Of a stretch of 64,000 nucleotides of DNA, positions 9,825-19,634 are shown piece after piece; positions within the stretch are counted from its first letter, which is position 1, and every line of letters begins with the position of its first letter. The notes beneath the pieces were generated by a model that was given only the letters and a program-made list of their open reading frames with translations, made no database searches and had not been told where the DNA came from. The stretch is taken from assembly GCF_001500065.1 (NCBI RefSeq), contig NZ_LQIN01000011.1, positions 18,645-82,644 on the forward strand. Reading direction: 5' to 3'. Source of the stretch: Mycobacterium sp. IS-3022 (GTDB taxonomy: Bacteria > Actinomycetota > Actinomycetes > Mycobacteriales > Mycobacteriaceae). Made by a program: the position numbers and the translations under genes.

Positions 9825-12800
9825 ATGAGCCCTTCGGATTCGCGGTCGTTCGTGCACCTGCATAACCACACCGAGTACTCGATGCTGGACGGTGCCGCGA
9901 AGGTCGGGCCGCTGCTCGCCGAGGCTCAGCGGCTGCAGATGCCCGCGATCGGCATGACCGACCACGGAAACATGTTCGGCGCCAGCGAGTTCTACAACGC
10001 CGCCACCGAGGTCGGGATCAAACCGATCATCGGCGTGGAGGCCTATATCGCGCCCGGTTCTCGATTCGATACCAAGCGCGTCCTGTGGGGCGACCCGGGC
10101 CAGAAGGGTGACGACGTCTCAGGCAGCGGCGCCTACACCCACATGACGATGGTCGCCGAGAACGCGACCGGGCTGCGTAACTTGTTCAAGCTGTCGTCGC
10201 TGGCATCGTTCGAGGGTCAGCTGGGCAAGTGGTCGCGCATGGACGCCGAGCTGATCGCCGAGCACGCCGAGGGCATCATCGCCACGACCGGGTGCCCGTC
10301 CGGGGAGGTCCAGACCCGGCTGCGGCTCGGCCACGACCGCGAGGCACTCGAGGCAGCCGCGAAGTGGCGCGAGATATTCGGGCCGCAGAATTTCTTCCTC
10401 GAGCTGATGGACCACGGGCTCGACATCGAGCGCCGGGTCCGTGAGGGGCTGCTCGAGATCGGGCGCAAGCTCGACATTCCGCCGCTGGCCACCAACGACT
10501 GCCACTACGTCACCCGCGACGCCGCACGCAATCACGAGGCGCTGCTGTGCGTGCAGACCGGCAAGACGCTGTCGGACCCGAACAGGTTCAAGTTCGACGG
10601 CGACGGCTATTTCGTCAAATCGGCCGCCGAGATGCGCGCGCTGTGGGACGGCCAGGTGCCCGGCGCCTGCGATTCCACGCTGTTGATCGCCGAGCGGGTG
10701 TCGTCGTACGAGGACGTGTGGACGACGCGTGACCGGATGCCGGTGTTTCCGGTGCCCGAGGGCCACACCCAGGAGTCATGGCTGCGCCACGAGGTCGCCG
10801 CGGGGCTGGCCGGCCGGTTCCCGTCGGCGCAGGTGCCGCAGGAGTACACCGACCGCGCCGACTACGAGATCAAGGTCATCTGCGACAAGGGGTATCCGTC
10901 CTACTTCCTCATCGTGGCCGACCTCATCAACTACGCACGCTCGGTGGACATCCGGGTCGGGCCGGGCCGCGGGTCGGCGGCGGGGTCGCTGGTCGCCTAC
11001 GCGCTCGGCATCACCAACATCGACCCGATCCCGTACGGGCTGCTGTTCGAGCGGTTCCTCAACCCCGAGCGGGTATCGATGCCCGACATCGACATCGACT
11101 TCGACGACCGCCGCCGCGGCGAGATGCTGCGGTACGCCGCCAACAAGTGGGGCAGCGACCGGGTCGCTCAGGTCATCACGTTCGGCACCATCAAAACGAA
11201 AGCGGCGCTGAAGGATTCGGCTCGCGTGCACTACGGCCAGCCCGGCTTCGCGATCGCCGACCGGATCACCAAGGCGCTGCCGCCGCCGATCATGGCCAAG
11301 GACATTCCGCTCTCGGGCATCACCGACCCGGATCACGAGCGGTACAAAGAAGCCGCCGAGGTCCGCGGGCTGATCGACACGGACCCCGACGTGCGCACCA
11401 TCTACGAGACCGCGCGCGGGCTGGAGGGCCTGGTGCGCAACGCCGGTGTGCACGCCTGCGCGGTGATCATGAGCTCCGAGCCGCTGATCGACGCGATTCC
11501 ACTGTGGCGGCGCCCGCAGGACGGCGCGGTGATCACCGGCTGGGACTATCCGTCCTGCGAGGCCATCGGCCTGCTGAAGATGGACTTCCTCGGCCTGCGC
11601 AACCTGACGATCATCGGCGACGCGCTGGAGAACATCAAAGCCAACCGGGGCATCGAGCTCGATCTCGAGTCGGTTCCGCTCGACGACAAGGCCACCTACG
11701 ATCTGCTGGGCCGTGGCGACACGCTGGGAGTGTTCCAGCTCGACGGCGGGCCGATGCGCGACCTGCTGCGGCGCATGCAGCCGACCGGGTTCGAGGACGT
11801 CGTCGCGGTGATCGCGCTGTACCGCCCCGGTCCGATGGGCATGAACGCCCACAACGACTACGCCGACCGCAAGAACAACCGGCAGGCGATCAAGCCGATC
11901 CACCCCGAACTCGAGGAGCCCCTGCGCGAGATTCTCGCCGAGACCTACGGGTTGATCGTCTACCAAGAGCAGATCATGCGGATCGCGCAGAAGGTGGCCG
12001 GCTACTCGCTGGCCCGAGCAGACATTCTGCGTAAGGCCATGGGCAAGAAGAAACGGGAAGTTCTCGAGAAGGAGTTCGAGGGTTTCTCCGACGGCATGAA
12101 ATCCAACGGCTTCTCCGCCGGTGCCATCAAGGCGCTGTGGGACACCGTGCTGCCGTTCGCCGACTATGCGTTCAACAAATCGCACGCCGCGGGGTACGGC
12201 CTGGTGTCGTACTGGACCGCGTACCTGAAGGCGAACTTTCCCGCCGAATACATGGCCGGGTTGCTCACCTCGGTCGGTGACGACAAGGACAAGGCCGCGG
12301 TGTACCTGGCCGATTGCCGCAAGCTCGGCATCACGGTGCTACCGCCGGACGTCAACGAGTCGGGGCTGAACTTCGCCTCGGTGGGTGAGGACATCCGCTA
12401 CGGCCTCGGGGCGGTTCGCAATGTCGGCGCCAATGTCGTTGCCTCGCTTATCAACACACGTACCGAGAAGGGGAAGTACATCGACTTCTCCGACTACCTG
12501 AACAAGATCGAGATCGGTGCCTGCAACAAGAAGGTCACCGAGTCGCTGATCAAGGCCGGCGCGTTCGACTCGCTGGGGCACCCGCGCAAGGGCCTGTTCC
12601 TGATCCACACCGACGCCGTCGATTCCGTTCTCGGCACCAAGAAGGCCGAGGCGATGGGGCAGTTCGACCTGTTCGGCGGCGCCGACACCGCCACCGACGC
12701 GGTGTTCACCATCAAGGTGCCCGACGAGGAATGGGAGGACAAGCACAAACTCGCGCTCGAACGCGAGATGCTCGGCCTCTACGTGTCCGGCCATCCGCTC

Positions 12801-13370
12801 AACGGCATCGCCCACCTGCTGGCCACCCAGGTCGACACCGCGATTCCGGCCATCCTCGACGGCGACGTTCCCAACGACACGCAGGTGCGGGTCGGCGGGA
12901 TCCTGGCCTCGGTGAACCGACGGGTCAATAAAAACGGGTTGCCATGGGCCTCAGCGCAATTGGAGGACCTGACCGGCGGCATCGAGGTGTTGTTCTTCCC
13001 ACAGACATACTCGACGTTCGGCGGTGAGATCGCCGACGATGCGGTGGTGCTGGTCGGCGCGAAGGTGGCGATCCGCGACGACCGGATCTCACTGATCGCC
13101 AACGACCTTGTGGTGCCGGACTTCTCGAGCGCCCAGCTGAACCGTCCGCTGGCCGTCAGCCTGCCGACGCGGCAGTGCACCGTGGACAAGGTCACCGCGC
13201 TCAAACAGGTGCTGGCCCGCCATCCCGGCACGTCCCAGGTGCACCTGCGGTTGATCAGCGGTGAGCGGATCACCACGCTGGAATTGGACGTGTCGCTGCG
13301 CGTGACACCGTCGTCGGCATTGATGGGTGACCTCAAGGCGCTGCTCGGACCCGGCTGCCTGGGCGGCTGA
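9825..13370 (+). CDS. dnaE1: DNA polymerase III alpha subunit
   Basis: The main replicative DNA polymerase (1181 aa). The N-terminal PHP domain opens [16 protein letters not shown] (H11, H13). In mycobacteria this domain is the proofreading 3'-5' exonuclease. The polymerase catalytic aspartates lie in [10 protein letters not shown] near residues 420-425, with the PGRGSAAGS block before them and [10 protein letters not shown] later. The C-terminal third carries the (HhH)2 region, the OB fold ([16 protein letters not shown]) and an end in LGPGCLGG, as in M. tuberculosis DnaE1. A tagact -10-like box (9810-9815) lies just before the ATG, so the leader would be very short. Confidence 0.98.
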   Translation: MSPSDSRSFVHLHNHTEYSMLDGAAKVGPLLAEAQRLQMPAIGMTDHGNMFGASEFYNAATEVGIKPIIGVEAYIAPGSRFDTKRVLWGDPGQKGDDVSGSGAYTHMTMVAENATGLRNLFKLSSLASFEGQLGKWSRMDAELIAEHAEGIIATTGCPSGEVQTRLRLGHDREALEAAAKWREIFGPQNFFLELMDHGLDIERRVREGLLEIGRKLDIPPLATNDCHYVTRDAARNHEALLCVQTGKTLSDPNRFKFDGDGYFVKSAAEMRALWDGQVPGACDSTLLIAERVSSYEDVWTTRDRMPVFPVPEGHTQESWLRHEVAAGLAGRFPSAQVPQEYTDRADYEIKVICDKGYPSYFLIVADLINYARSVDIRVGPGRGSAAGSLVAYALGITNIDPIPYGLLFERFLNPERVSMPDIDIDFDDRRRGEMLRYAANKWGSDRVAQVITFGTIKTKAALKDSARVHYGQPGFAIADRITKALPPPIMAKDIPLSGITDPDHERYKEAAEVRGLIDTDPDVRTIYETARGLEGLVRNAGVHACAVIMSSEPLIDAIPLWRRPQDGAVITGWDYPSCEAIGLLKMDFLGLRNLTIIGDALENIKANRGIELDLESVPLDDKATYDLLGRGDTLGVFQLDGGPMRDLLRRMQPTGFEDVVAVIALYRPGPMGMNAHNDYADRKNNRQAIKPIHPELEEPLREILAETYGLIVYQEQIMRIAQKVAGYSLARADILRKAMGKKKREVLEKEFEGFSDGMKSNGFSAGAIKALWDTVLPFADYAFNKSHAAGYGLVSYWTAYLKANFPAEYMAGLLTSVGDDKDKAAVYLADCRKLGITVLPPDVNESGLNFASVGEDIRYGLGAVRNVGANVVASLINTRTEKGKYIDFSDYLNKIEIGACNKKVTESLIKAGAFDSLGHPRKGLFLIHTDAVDSVLGTKKAEAMGQFDLFGGADTATDAVFTIKVPDEEWEDKHKLALEREMLGLYVSGHPLNGIAHLLATQVDTAIPAILDGDVPNDTQVRVGGILASVNRRVNKNGLPWASAQLEDLTGGIEVLFFPQTYSTFGGEIADDAVVLVGAKVAIRDDRISLIANDLVVPDFSSAQLNRPLAVSLPTRQCTVDKVTALKQVLARHPGTSQVHLRLISGERITTLELDVSLRVTPSSALMGDLKALLGPGCLGG

Positions 13371-13372
13371 CG

Positions 13373-14080
13373 TCACCCCAAAACGTTCACCGCCCTGGCG
13401 ATCACCAGTCCCGCCGTCGACAGCGCCACCATTGCCTGCACGGTCATCATCATCTTCGCCCACCGCGCCAGCGGCATAGTGTCGGTCGGGGAGAACGCCA
13501 TCACGTTGGTCACGCTGACGTAGAGGTAGTCCAGGAACGTCGGACGCCAATCCGGCCTCGTCACTTCGGGATTCGTCATCTGCGGAAAGAGGAAGTCGGG
13601 ATACGGGCGCTCGCCGGCGTGCCGCGCGAACGGTCCGCCCCGGTCCAGTTCCCAGTACCAGATACCGAACACGATGACGTTCGTGATGAAGATCGCCGCG
13701 CCACTGCCGAGCAGAACGGCCGCATCGTTTCGGACGGCTCCAGTGAGGATGCTGATGTCGAGCAGGACCGCCGAGACGGTGTTGTCGACGGTGATCGCCG
13801 CCAGCAGTGCCCACGTCGCATACCTGCCGAACCGCGTTCGGCGCGACATCACCAGGGGATTGATCGCCAGCAGCGCGAGCAGCAGCAGCGCCTCCAAGGT
13901 CAGCAACGGCCAGCGAGGGACCAGGGTATAGCTCTTCGGGATGGCGACCTGCAGCGCCATGGCGGCGACCACGGCGAGCACCACGGGCATGGTGTTTTCC
14001 GGATCGCCGCGCCGCAGCCACGCAGGCAGGCGGTGCTGTTCCGGTGGCGAGTTCACCACACAATTGTGGTGCGCCACCAT
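13373..14080 (-). CDS. Polytopic membrane protein of unknown function
   Basis: A 235-aa protein with about six hydrophobic segments, including PVVLAVVAAMALQVAI, LTLEALLLLALLAIN, AAIFITNVIVFGIWY and a last pair around YLYVSVTNVMAFSPTDTMPL. That stretch resembles the pore-loop region of small two-helix ion channels, and the family looks DUF1345-like, but I am not certain. Start is the ATG at 14080; the frame is open upstream to 14377, but only as a shadow of the kinase gene. It begins 4 nt after the sensor kinase stop and could be co-transcribed with it. Confidence 0.75.
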   Translation of the reverse strand: MVAHHNCVVNSPPEQHRLPAWLRRGDPENTMPVVLAVVAAMALQVAIPKSYTLVPRWPLLTLEALLLLALLAINPLVMSRRTRFGRYATWALLAAITVDNTVSAVLLDISILTGAVRNDAAVLLGSGAAIFITNVIVFGIWYWELDRGGPFARHAGERPYPDFLFPQMTNPEVTRPDWRPTFLDYLYVSVTNVMAFSPTDTMPLARWAKMMMTVQAMVALSTAGLVIARAVNVLG

Positions 14081-14102
14081 GAATCTATGGAGTCGCGACA
14101 CG
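14076..14102 (+). repeat. Left copy of a 27-nt direct repeat flanking the TCS/SulP module
   Basis: Bases 14076-14102 match 19608-19634 at 24 of 27 positions in the same orientation. The last 17 are identical (tatggagtcgcgacacg). This copy contains the stop codon of the sensor kinase and the start codon of the membrane protein gene. The right copy contains the start codon of the SRPBCC gene. The pair brackets about 5.5 kb. The core gtcgcgac is itself palindromic. Confidence 0.6.
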
Positions 14103-15623
14103 CTTCGGGTCAGGCGCGCGAGGCGCCACGACCCCGGGCAACACCACGGTGAATGTGGTTGAGCCGGGCGCAGACTGTACCGATACGGAGCCGTTGTGCG
14201 CCTGGGCGATTGACGCGACGATGGCAAGGCCCAGACCGAGGTTGCCGAACTCGCGGGAGCGGGACTTGTCCGCGCGGACGAACCGGTCGAACAGGTGCGG
14301 CAGTAGTTCACTGGGAATGCCGGGGCCGTCGTCGTGCACCACCAGCTCCACGCGCGCTGAGCCGGTGTCATCGACACGACGTGCGACGGTCGTCGTCACG
14401 GTGGTGCCGGGCGGGGTGTGGTCGACCGCATTGGTCAACAAGTTGCTGAGCAGCTGGTGCAGCCTCGCGCGGTCCGCGAGCACCCAGATCGGATCCTCGG
14501 GCAGCACCAGATGCCAATTGTGGTCGGGTGAGGAGACTGTGATGTCGCTGACGGCGTTGGTGGCCAGGTCACTGAGGTCGACGTCCTCGGTCAGCAGATC
14601 CTGCCGTTCATCGAGGCGGGACAACAGCAGTAGGTCGGCGACCAGCGCGGACATCCGGTTGGACTCGGCTTCGATTCGCGCCAGCGCATACTCCGTGGTC
14701 TCGGGCAGTTGGGCGCTGTCCTGCCGAGTCAGCTCGGCATAACCCCGGATTGCCGACAGCGGGGTGCGCAACTCGTGGCTGACGTCGGCGAGGAACCGGC
14801 GCATGTTCCGGTCGGACTCGGCGCGTTTGGCCAGCGCGGAGTCGACGTTGGCCAGCAACCGGTTCAGGGCCCGGCCGACTATGCCGACTTCGCTGTCCGG
14901 GTCGGTGTAGGCGTCGGCGACCCGGATGTCGATGCGGTTCTCCGGATTGGCCAGCGGCAGCTTCGCCACGCTCGCCGCGGTCGCCGCGACCCGGCGCAAC
15001 GGACCCAGGGCGTAGCGGACGGTCAGCAGGGTGCCTACGGCAATGACCAGCAGCGCGGCGAGGACCAGGAGGACAGTACTGACGATTCCTCGAGCGACCG
15101 CCTGGTCGGTGGGCCGCAAGCTCACCGCAGCCACCAACCAGTCGGTGCTGTCTATGGCCATGCCCTGCAACCGGTAGCGGCCGAGTTCGCCGAGCTGCAT
15201 GTCGAACGGCGAGCCGTCGTGATACCAGTCGATGCTTTCGATGGCAGAGATCGCGTCGGGCGGTGCGGGTTCTGGCTCGTCGTCGGTGAAGACCGCGGAG
15301 CCGGCGACCTTCCCGTTGCGAACGACCGCGATCAACGACCCCACCGGCTGGCCGGTGAAGCGGATCAGCGCATGGGGGCCTTCCGCGCCGAACAATTGCG
15401 GATGCGTCTCGGTGTAGGACAGTTTGGTGTACGAATGCCTCAGTGCTGCCAGCGAATTGGCCAGACGCTCGTCAGTGAGGTCGTAGGCGTAGTCGCGCAA
15501 GCTGATCAGGTGCAGCACACCCATCACCACCATCACGACGCCGACGACGCTGGAAAGGCCGAGAACAAGCCGCCGCCGCAGGGTCCGCGGGACCCACCAT
15601 CGCGCTCGCCTGGTCGGTGTCAC
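14085..15623 (-). CDS. Two-component sensor histidine kinase
   Basis: A 512-aa inner-membrane kinase. The first membrane helix (about 15-37, RLVLGLSSVVGVVMVVMG) is followed by an extracytoplasmic sensor region of about 140 residues. A second helix (STVLLVLAALLVIAVGTLL) leads into a HAMP linker. The phospho-accepting His283 is in DVSHELRTPLSAIRGY. The ATP-binding domain shows NLLTNAVDHTPPG (N box), DDGPGIP (G1) and GLGLAIV (G2). The GTG at 15623 overlaps the regulator stop by 4 nt. The signal is unknown. The divergent transporter/carbonic anhydrase suggests a role linked to bicarbonate, CO2 or anions, which is inference. Confidence 0.92.
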   Translation of the reverse strand: MTPTRRARWWVPRTLRRRLVLGLSSVVGVVMVVMGVLHLISLRDYAYDLTDERLANSLAALRHSYTKLSYTETHPQLFGAEGPHALIRFTGQPVGSLIAVVRNGKVAGSAVFTDDEPEPAPPDAISAIESIDWYHDGSPFDMQLGELGRYRLQGMAIDSTDWLVAAVSLRPTDQAVARGIVSTVLLVLAALLVIAVGTLLTVRYALGPLRRVAATAASVAKLPLANPENRIDIRVADAYTDPDSEVGIVGRALNRLLANVDSALAKRAESDRNMRRFLADVSHELRTPLSAIRGYAELTRQDSAQLPETTEYALARIEAESNRMSALVADLLLLSRLDERQDLLTEDVDLSDLATNAVSDITVSSPDHNWHLVLPEDPIWVLADRARLHQLLSNLLTNAVDHTPPGTTVTTTVARRVDDTGSARVELVVHDDGPGIPSELLPHLFDRFVRADKSRSREFGNLGLGLAIVASIAQAHNGSVSVQSAPGSTTFTVVLPGVVAPRAPDPKRVATP

Positions 15624-16387
15624 GACGAGGGTCGGAGCATGTAGCCGATGCCGCGCACGGTGTGAATCATCGGCTCCCGGCCACTGTCGATCTTCTTGCG
15701 CAGATACGAAATATAGAGATCGACGATGCTGGTTCTGCCGTCGAAGCCGTAGTTCCACACCTGATCGAGGATCTCCGCGCGGCCGATGGCACGACCCGGG
15801 TTGCGCATCAGGTAGCGCAGCAGTTCGAATTCTGTTGCGGTCAAATCGATTGCGGTTCCGTCGCGGGTGACGGTTCGGCTGGCGCCGTCCAGCGTCAGCT
15901 CGCCGACCGTGATCTCGTCCTGCGGGGCCGCGGCGGTGTACTGGGCACGCCGCAGCAGACCGCGGATGCGCGCCACAAGCTCCTCGAGGCTGAACGGCTT
16001 GGTCATGTAGTCGTCTGCGCCCGCCGTCAACCCCGCGACCCGATCGGCCACCGAATCACGGGCGGTGAGAAACAGTATCGGCGTGTAAGACTCCGATTCA
16101 CGCACCCGCCGCAGAATCTGCATACCGTCGAGGTCGGGCAGCATGATGTCCAAGATCAGCACGTCAGGCGCGGACGCGTTGAACTTGGCAACGGCATCTT
16201 CGCCGTTGTGGGCGATGTCGACCTGCCAGCCCTCGTAATGCAGGGCCATCTTGACCAGGTTGGTCAGAGCCAGTTCATCGTCGACCAGGAGCACTCGGAT
16301 GACCGAACCGTCGGCGCGATAGATTCGCGGCAGTTTCCCCAAGATCGCTTGGCGGTGTGGAGGCGGCCGGGTCGGTTGCGATGTCAT
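15620..16387 (-). CDS. OmpR/PhoP-family response regulator
   Basis: A 255-aa DNA-binding regulator. The receiver domain spans about 29-145 with acidic residues in LLVDDE, phospho-acceptor D80 in LILDIMLPD, and the conserved Lys in MTKPFSLEE. The C-terminal winged helix includes LTATEFELLRYLM and SIVDLYISYLRKKID, close to mycobacterial TrcR/PhoP proteins. Start is the ATG at 16387, preceded by aagggaag on the coding strand; the frame is open to 16501, but that part is atypical. The gene is divergent from the SulP fusion across 309 bp with AT-rich repeated sites it may bind. Confidence 0.93.
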   Translation of the reverse strand: MTSQPTRPPPHRQAILGKLPRIYRADGSVIRVLLVDDELALTNLVKMALHYEGWQVDIAHNGEDAVAKFNASAPDVLILDIMLPDLDGMQILRRVRESESYTPILFLTARDSVADRVAGLTAGADDYMTKPFSLEELVARIRGLLRRAQYTAAAPQDEITVGELTLDGASRTVTRDGTAIDLTATEFELLRYLMRNPGRAIGRAEILDQVWNYGFDGRTSIVDLYISYLRKKIDSGREPMIHTVRGIGYMLRPSS

Positions 16388-16696
16388 GGTGATACTTCCC
16401 TTGATACAGACGGCATACGAGGGTGGCAACAAATTCATATCCCGCGCATATAAACGGTAATTCATCGCATCGCAACGCCGAGTTGGTTTAGCCCCCAACA
16501 TATATGCGTTCGGTATGAAGGACGACGATCTGCTTGCCGGGGTCCGGAGACGTTTCTAGCGTGGTTCTTGGTGGACGACGGCGTCTACCCATCTGAACTT
16601 CGCATATCGCCTTCGGCCCCATGGAGATTCGTACGCCGCGGCCGGCCGATGGGCGCTCACTGAAACGACTTCGGAAACGATGGACGGGGATTGCCC
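16388..16696. promoter_or_regulatory. Divergent control region between the response regulator and the SulP-carbonic anhydrase gene
   Basis: These 309 bp hold no convincing gene. The stretch is AT-rich compared with the rest of the window, with attcatat (16433-16440), gcgcatata (16444-16452), catatatgcg (16499-16508) and gcatatcgc (16602-16610). The catatatgcg decamer recurs at 19101-19110, downstream of the transporter gene. These may be binding sites of the adjacent OmpR-type regulator. I could not place a clear promoter. Confidence 0.5.
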
Positions 16697-19027
16697 ATGA
16701 GTAATGGCCAGCAGGTGGATGTCGTGGACCGACCGGTCGGCGACGCGCCCGCGCGACCGGAGGCAACTAGCTGGCGGTCGGTGTTGCGGTACGACGTGCC
16801 GGCGTCGCTGGTGGTGTTCCTGGTCGCTCTGCCGTTGTCGCTCGGCATCGCGGTGGCCTCGGATGCGCCGGTGCTCGCCGGGTTGATCGCCGCGATCGTC
16901 GGCGGAATCGTGGCCGGGGCCCTCGGCGGATCGCCGTTGCAGGTGAGCGGGCCCGCCGCGGGGCTGACGGTTATCGTCGCCGGGCTGATCGGGCAATTCG
17001 GATGGGCAGTGACATGTGCGATCACGGTCTGCGCCGGCGTGCTCCAGGTGCTGTTCGGGCTGAGCCGCGTGGCGCGCGCGGCGCTGGCCATCTCACCGGT
17101 TGTGGTATACGCGATGCTGGCCGGGATCGGCGTCACCATCGCCTTGCAACAGGTACACGTGCTGCTCGGCGGCGAATCGAAGAGTTCGGCGTTGACGAGC
17201 ATCACCGAGCTTCCAGCGCAGTTGTTGAACGTCGAAGGTGCCGGTCTGGCGCTTGGCCTCGCTGTCATCGCCGTGCTCGTGCTGTGGCCGCGCGTTCCCG
17301 GGCCCGTCGGCAAGGTGCCGGGACCGTTGGTCGCGATAGTCAGCGTCACCCTGGCTTCGGTGGTGCTTCCGCTCGACGCCCCGCGGATCACGATCGACGG
17401 CTCGCTCCTGGACGCGCTGCAATTGCCTGACCTGCCGGACGGAAACTGGGGCGCCTTCGCGGTCGGCGTGCTCACCGTGGCGCTGATCGCCAGCGTGGAG
17501 AGTCTGCTGTCGGCGGTGTCGGTGGACCGACTGCATGGCGGGACGCGAACGAACTTCGACCGGGAACTGCTCGGCCAAGGCAGCGCCAACATCGCGTCGG
17601 GCGCGATCGGCGGACTGCCGGTCACGGGCGTGATCGTGCGCAGTTCGACCAACGTCGCCGCTGGTGCCCGCACCCGTGCGTCAGCGATCTTGCACGGTGT
17701 GTGGTTGCTGGTGTTCGCGCTGCCCTTCGCCGGCCTCGTTCAGCAGATTCCGTCCGCGGCACTGGCCGGCCTGCTGATCGTGATCGGTCTCAAGCTCGTC
17801 AAGTGGCCGGAGATCAAGACGGCCCACCGCACCGGCGACTTGGCGATCTACCTGGTCACCATCTTGACTGTGGTGTTCGTCAACCTGCTCGCCGGCGTCC
17901 TGATCGGGCTGGCACTGGCCGTCTTGCTCGTGCTGTGGCGGGTGGTGCGGACGCGGATTCGCGTCGAGCAGACGGGTGGCGATCACTGGCACGTCGTCGT
18001 CACCGGCTCGCTGACGTTCCTTTCGCTGCCGCAACTGACGCGGAAGCTGGCGGCCATCCCGTCGAGCGCCACGGTGACGCTCGAGCTGTTCGTCGACTTC
18101 CTCGACCATCCGTGCCAGGAGTCGATTGCCCATTGGCAGCGCCAACACCAGGCCGGGGGAGGCACCGTGCACATCCACGAACTCGGACCCGTGGACATGG
18201 ACAGCGCCCTGCACGGTCCCCCGGAGCGTGCACTCACTTCGCCGTCCGACCACCTGGCCGGCGTGCTGCCGTGGAGTTCATGGCAGCGCGACGGCGCTCC
18301 GAACCTCAACGGCGACGGAGCGAACGGGTCCAAGGGCAACGGAAGCACCGTCAACGGTCACGGAGCCGACGGAGCGCCGCCGTTGATTCTCGACGGGTTG
18401 GCCGAGTACCAGCGGCGCACCGCGCCGGTGATTCGGCCGCATCTGCGAGAACTGGCCCATGCTCAGCGGCCCGAGACCCTTTTCATCACCTGCGCCGACT
18501 CGCGCGTGGTACCGAATGTGATCACGTCCAGTGGACCGGGAGATCTGTTCACCTTCCGAAACGTCGGCAACCTGGTGCCGGCGGATCGCAGCGACGCCTC
18601 GGCGGAGGCGGCGATCACGTTCGCAGTCGAGCACCTCGCCGTCTCGTCGATCGTGGTGTGTGGGCACTCCAGCTGTGGAGCGATGACGGCGCTGTTGTCC
18701 GCACCCACGAACGGATCGGTGCATAAGGGTGGCGACGATCCGCTCAGCTCCTGGCTGCGACACGGTCGACACACCGTCAATGCATTCCGCGACGGCGACC
18801 ATCCGGTGGCGTGGTCAGCGGCCGCTGCCGGGTTCTCTGCAGTGGATCAATTGAGCATGGTCAACGTGGCGGTCCAAATCGAGACGCTGCAACAGCATCC
18901 GATTGTCGAGAAGGCTTGCCGCGAAGCTGGCTTGCAGGTCTTCGGTCTGTTCTATGACATCGCCTCCGCAACCGTACTGAGGGTCTCAGCCACCGCTGTC
19001 GAGACATTGGCTTTCGAGAGCGTCTGA
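16697..19027 (+). CDS. SulP-family transporter fused to a beta-carbonic anhydrase
   Basis: A 776-aa inner-membrane fusion. Residues about 25-430 are a SulP/SLC26 transporter of 10-12 helices. A STAS-like segment follows (about 440-510), then a Gly/Asn-rich linker, then a beta-class carbonic anhydrase (about 560-776). The zinc ligands are C599 with D601 and R603 in TCADSRVV, then H657 and C660 in VCGHSSCG. It matches the architecture of Rv3273 of M. tuberculosis. The likely role is bicarbonate uptake or exchange with CO2/bicarbonate conversion at the membrane; sulfate or other anions are possible. The ATG at 16697 follows gacgggga. It sits outside the gene order of the rest of the window. Confidence 0.93.
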   Translation: MSNGQQVDVVDRPVGDAPARPEATSWRSVLRYDVPASLVVFLVALPLSLGIAVASDAPVLAGLIAAIVGGIVAGALGGSPLQVSGPAAGLTVIVAGLIGQFGWAVTCAITVCAGVLQVLFGLSRVARAALAISPVVVYAMLAGIGVTIALQQVHVLLGGESKSSALTSITELPAQLLNVEGAGLALGLAVIAVLVLWPRVPGPVGKVPGPLVAIVSVTLASVVLPLDAPRITIDGSLLDALQLPDLPDGNWGAFAVGVLTVALIASVESLLSAVSVDRLHGGTRTNFDRELLGQGSANIASGAIGGLPVTGVIVRSSTNVAAGARTRASAILHGVWLLVFALPFAGLVQQIPSAALAGLLIVIGLKLVKWPEIKTAHRTGDLAIYLVTILTVVFVNLLAGVLIGLALAVLLVLWRVVRTRIRVEQTGGDHWHVVVTGSLTFLSLPQLTRKLAAIPSSATVTLELFVDFLDHPCQESIAHWQRQHQAGGGTVHIHELGPVDMDSALHGPPERALTSPSDHLAGVLPWSSWQRDGAPNLNGDGANGSKGNGSTVNGHGADGAPPLILDGLAEYQRRTAPVIRPHLRELAHAQRPETLFITCADSRVVPNVITSSGPGDLFTFRNVGNLVPADRSDASAEAAITFAVEHLAVSSIVVCGHSSCGAMTALLSAPTNGSVHKGGDDPLSSWLRHGRHTVNAFRDGDHPVAWSAAAAGFSAVDQLSMVNVAVQIETLQQHPIVEKACREAGLQVFGLFYDIASATVLRVSATAVETLAFESV

Positions 19028-19061
19028 GTCTGAGCCGCCGGCCGCGAATTTCATTCCAATA

Positions 19062-19105
19062 ATATGAGCGCACATATATGAGAATTCATATATGTGCGCT
19101 CATAT
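19062..19105. repeat. Perfect 20-bp inverted repeat (AT-rich palindrome)
   Basis: Arm 19062-19081 is the exact reverse complement of 19086-19105, separated by gaat. The arms contain gagcgcac and catatatga. A further catatatgcg copy begins at 19101, overlapping the right arm. As RNA this would be a 20-bp hairpin with a 4-nt loop; no U-run follows, so it is not a standard terminator. As DNA it could be a strong dimeric operator sharing the catatatgcg sequence with the control region at 16499. It lies in the 168-bp gap 19028-19195, which has no gene. Confidence 0.75.
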
Positions 19106-19195
19106 ATGCGCGACAAATGAATCCATGGCCATTCTTGCATACCGCCCGTAGACTTTAATTGTCGGTGAATTCTTGATTAAGTCGGAGGGCTGAAA

Positions 19196-19519
19196 GTGAA
19201 CATCATTCGGATTTCGATTGCGTCGGCTGTCACGGCCGCCGGGATGGCAGCGGCATTGGCCGTGGGAAGCGGGTCGGCCGTCGCCGCGCCAACCGGGCCG
19301 TCGGCGAATGACACCATCGCCAGGCTGCAAGCCGAGGGCAACAGGGTCGTCGTCAACAAGGTTGGCGCCGGGCAAGATTGCTCCGTCACCTCTGTCCAGA
19401 CGGTGCGTACGCCTCAGCCGCCGACGCCCCGGGGCAGGACGATGGGGGGCAACCCCCAGATTGGTAACCCCTTTCAACAGCACCCGCCCACTGTGCATGT
19501 CGGGGTGAAGTGCAGCTGA
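19196..19519 (+). CDS. Small secreted protein
   Basis: A 107-aa exported protein. The N-terminal signal peptide (IASAVTAAGMAAALAVGS) probably ends after AVA, before APTGPS. The mature part begins with NDTIARLQAEGNRVVVNKVG, a pattern I associate with small mycobacterial secreted proteins. It has a Pro/Gly/Asn-rich middle and two cysteines (DCSV, VKCS) that may form one disulfide. Function is unknown. The GTG at 19196 follows ggaggg (19184-19189). It is the last gene inside the direct-repeat-bracketed block. Confidence 0.8.
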   Translation: MNIIRISIASAVTAAGMAAALAVGSGSAVAAPTGPSANDTIARLQAEGNRVVVNKVGAGQDCSVTSVQTVRTPQPPTPRGRTMGGNPQIGNPFQQHPPTVHVGVKCS

Positions 19520-19607
19520 CCGGATTCTTGTTTTGCCGTCGAGTGTGGGCTTGTTTCACGCCGAGGGAAGAAAAGTGTGCATTGATCCAACAGTCGGCGC
19601 ATAATCG

Positions 19608-19634
19608 ACCGTGAACATATGGAGTCGCGACACG
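19608..19634 (+). repeat. Right copy of the 27-nt direct repeat
   Basis: Matches 14076-14102 at 24 of 27 positions, with the final 17 bases identical. It supplies the ATG and first codons (MESRH) of the SRPBCC gene. Differences are one A/G, one T/C and one C/A in the first half. Together with the left copy it bounds the sensor kinase, regulator, SulP fusion and small secreted protein. Confidence 0.6.

Noticed and set aside
10776..12185. A 469-codon minus-strand frame inside dnaE1
   Set aside because: A shadow of the highly conserved dnaE1 codons; the DnaE1 match over this region is unambiguous.
16401..16429. ttgcca-17-tatcaa as the response regulator promoter (minus strand)
   Set aside because: The predicted transcription start would fall in the aagggaag ribosome-binding site, so it is not convincing.
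19028..19195. A small gene within the palindrome-containing gap
   Set aside because: No frame with a start, ribosome site and reasonable composition; the inverted repeat explains the structure.
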